From Spirochaetaceae bacterium (GTDB lineage Bacteria; Spirochaetota; Spirochaetia; Treponematales; Breznakiellaceae), in NCBI GenBank assembly GCA_031269165.1, contig JAISZQ010000208.1, forward strand, positions 1 through 5,809: DNA of 5,809 bases, in the 5' to 3' direction. Numbering within the stretch: position 1 is the first letter of the stretch; every line of letters starts with the position of its first letter. The position numbers and the translations under genes are program-made. The notes under the pieces are model-generated. The model searched no databases, had not been told where the DNA came from, and saw only the letters and a program-made list of their open reading frames with translations. Below are positions 5,646 to 5,809 of the stretch, piece by piece.

Positions 5646-5678
5646 CCGAGGCGGTTCCAAAACCCCGCGCGGTTTTTT
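5646..5678 (+). terminator. Candidate rho-independent terminator
   Basis: CCGAGGCGG at 5646-5654 can pair with CCGCGCGG at 5665-5672, with one A-G mismatch and one bulged base. Six T follow directly at 5673-5678. It starts 15 bases after the stop of the YtcJ-type gene and fits its 3' end. The stem is imperfect, so strength is uncertain. Confidence 0.5.
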
Positions 5679-5709
5679 CCTTGCGGTAATGGGTCGCGGA
5701 CGAAAGGTG

Positions 5710-5738
5710 TTGCGTACTGGCAAGGAACATGATAAAAT
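5710..5738 (+). promoter_or_regulatory. Candidate sigma-70 promoter of the right-edge gene
   Basis: TTGCGT at 5710-5715 (three of six consensus bases) lies exactly 17 bases before TAAAAT at 5733-5738 (five of six). A transcript start near 5745 would give a leader of about 28 bases with a purine-rich Shine-Dalgarno region (AGGGA 5759-5763, AGGGG 5764-5768) before the ATG at 5773. Confidence 0.5.
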
Positions 5739-5772
5739 AACACAAACAACCCAAAGAGAGGGAAGGGGAAAA

Positions 5773-5809
5773 ATGGTATTAGCACCGGTAAAATGCCCGC
5801 ATTGCGGAA
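5773..5809 (+). CDS. Start of a zinc-ribbon protein, possibly IS1-like InsA (partial)
   Basis: Only twelve codons lie in the window (MVLAPVKCPHCG), and the gene runs off the right edge. The CPHC pair is half of a zinc ribbon. Short proteins beginning this way include the first ORF (InsA) of IS1-family insertion sequences, whose E. coli member also starts with a short hydrophobic stretch and a CPxC pair. Many other proteins start with a zinc ribbon, so this is tentative. The start is supported by a purine-rich ribosome binding site and a candidate promoter. A GGTAATG at 5685-5691 resembles an IS1 terminus and would place the element's left end 88 bases before the ATG. Confidence 0.5.
   Translation, partial: MVLAPVKCPHCG

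Overview
This is a GC-rich bacterial window with three complete genes, all on the + strand and all from the amidohydrolase (metal-dependent TIM-barrel hydrolase) superfamily. A fourth gene starts at the right edge. The rest is intergenic DNA dominated by palindromic repeats. The organism cannot be fixed from this sequence. GC-rich coding DNA, GTG starts, Shine-Dalgarno sites and the CATTGCGAG palindrome family fit many anaerobic or host-associated diderms (Treponema-like spirochaetes, Synergistota, deltaproteobacteria); this is only a weak guess.

Layout. Positions 1-313 hold no gene. They contain an imperfect long hairpin built from CGCGAAT/ATTCGCG motifs, then a strong two-part inverted repeat ending in a run of eight T, framed by two near-identical 21-bp direct repeats, then the ribosome binding site of the first gene. 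Positions 314-2071 encode an adenine deaminase (ade) with its characteristic C-terminal domain and an unusual in-frame 21-bp tandem repeat at the domain junction. Positions 2071-3441 encode a second amidohydrolase resembling MTA/SAH deaminases; its GTG start shares one base with the ade stop, so the two form a coupled pair. Positions 3442-3990 are non-coding and crowded with hairpins, including two and a half copies of a GTCATTGCG...CGCAATGAC palindromic repeat plus solitary ends. Positions 4018-5631 encode a YtcJ/NfdA-type amidohydrolase (amidohydrolase family 3), probably from its own promoter and possibly on a leaderless mRNA. After a candidate terminator and a candidate promoter, an ORF beginning with a CPHC zinc-ribbon motif starts at 5773; it may be the first protein of an IS1-like insertion sequence.

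How the genes may work together. Adenine deaminase turns adenine into hypoxanthine and ammonia. The coupled second enzyme looks like a deaminase of adenine-type rings (MTA, SAH or adenosine), so the pair plausibly serves purine salvage or use of purines as a nitrogen source. The third enzyme belongs to a family with mostly unknown substrates; its link to purines is by proximity only. I found no convincing new defence or mobile system. The most unusual signals are the nested palindromic repeats, the tandem repeat inside ade, and the possible leaderless start of the third gene.
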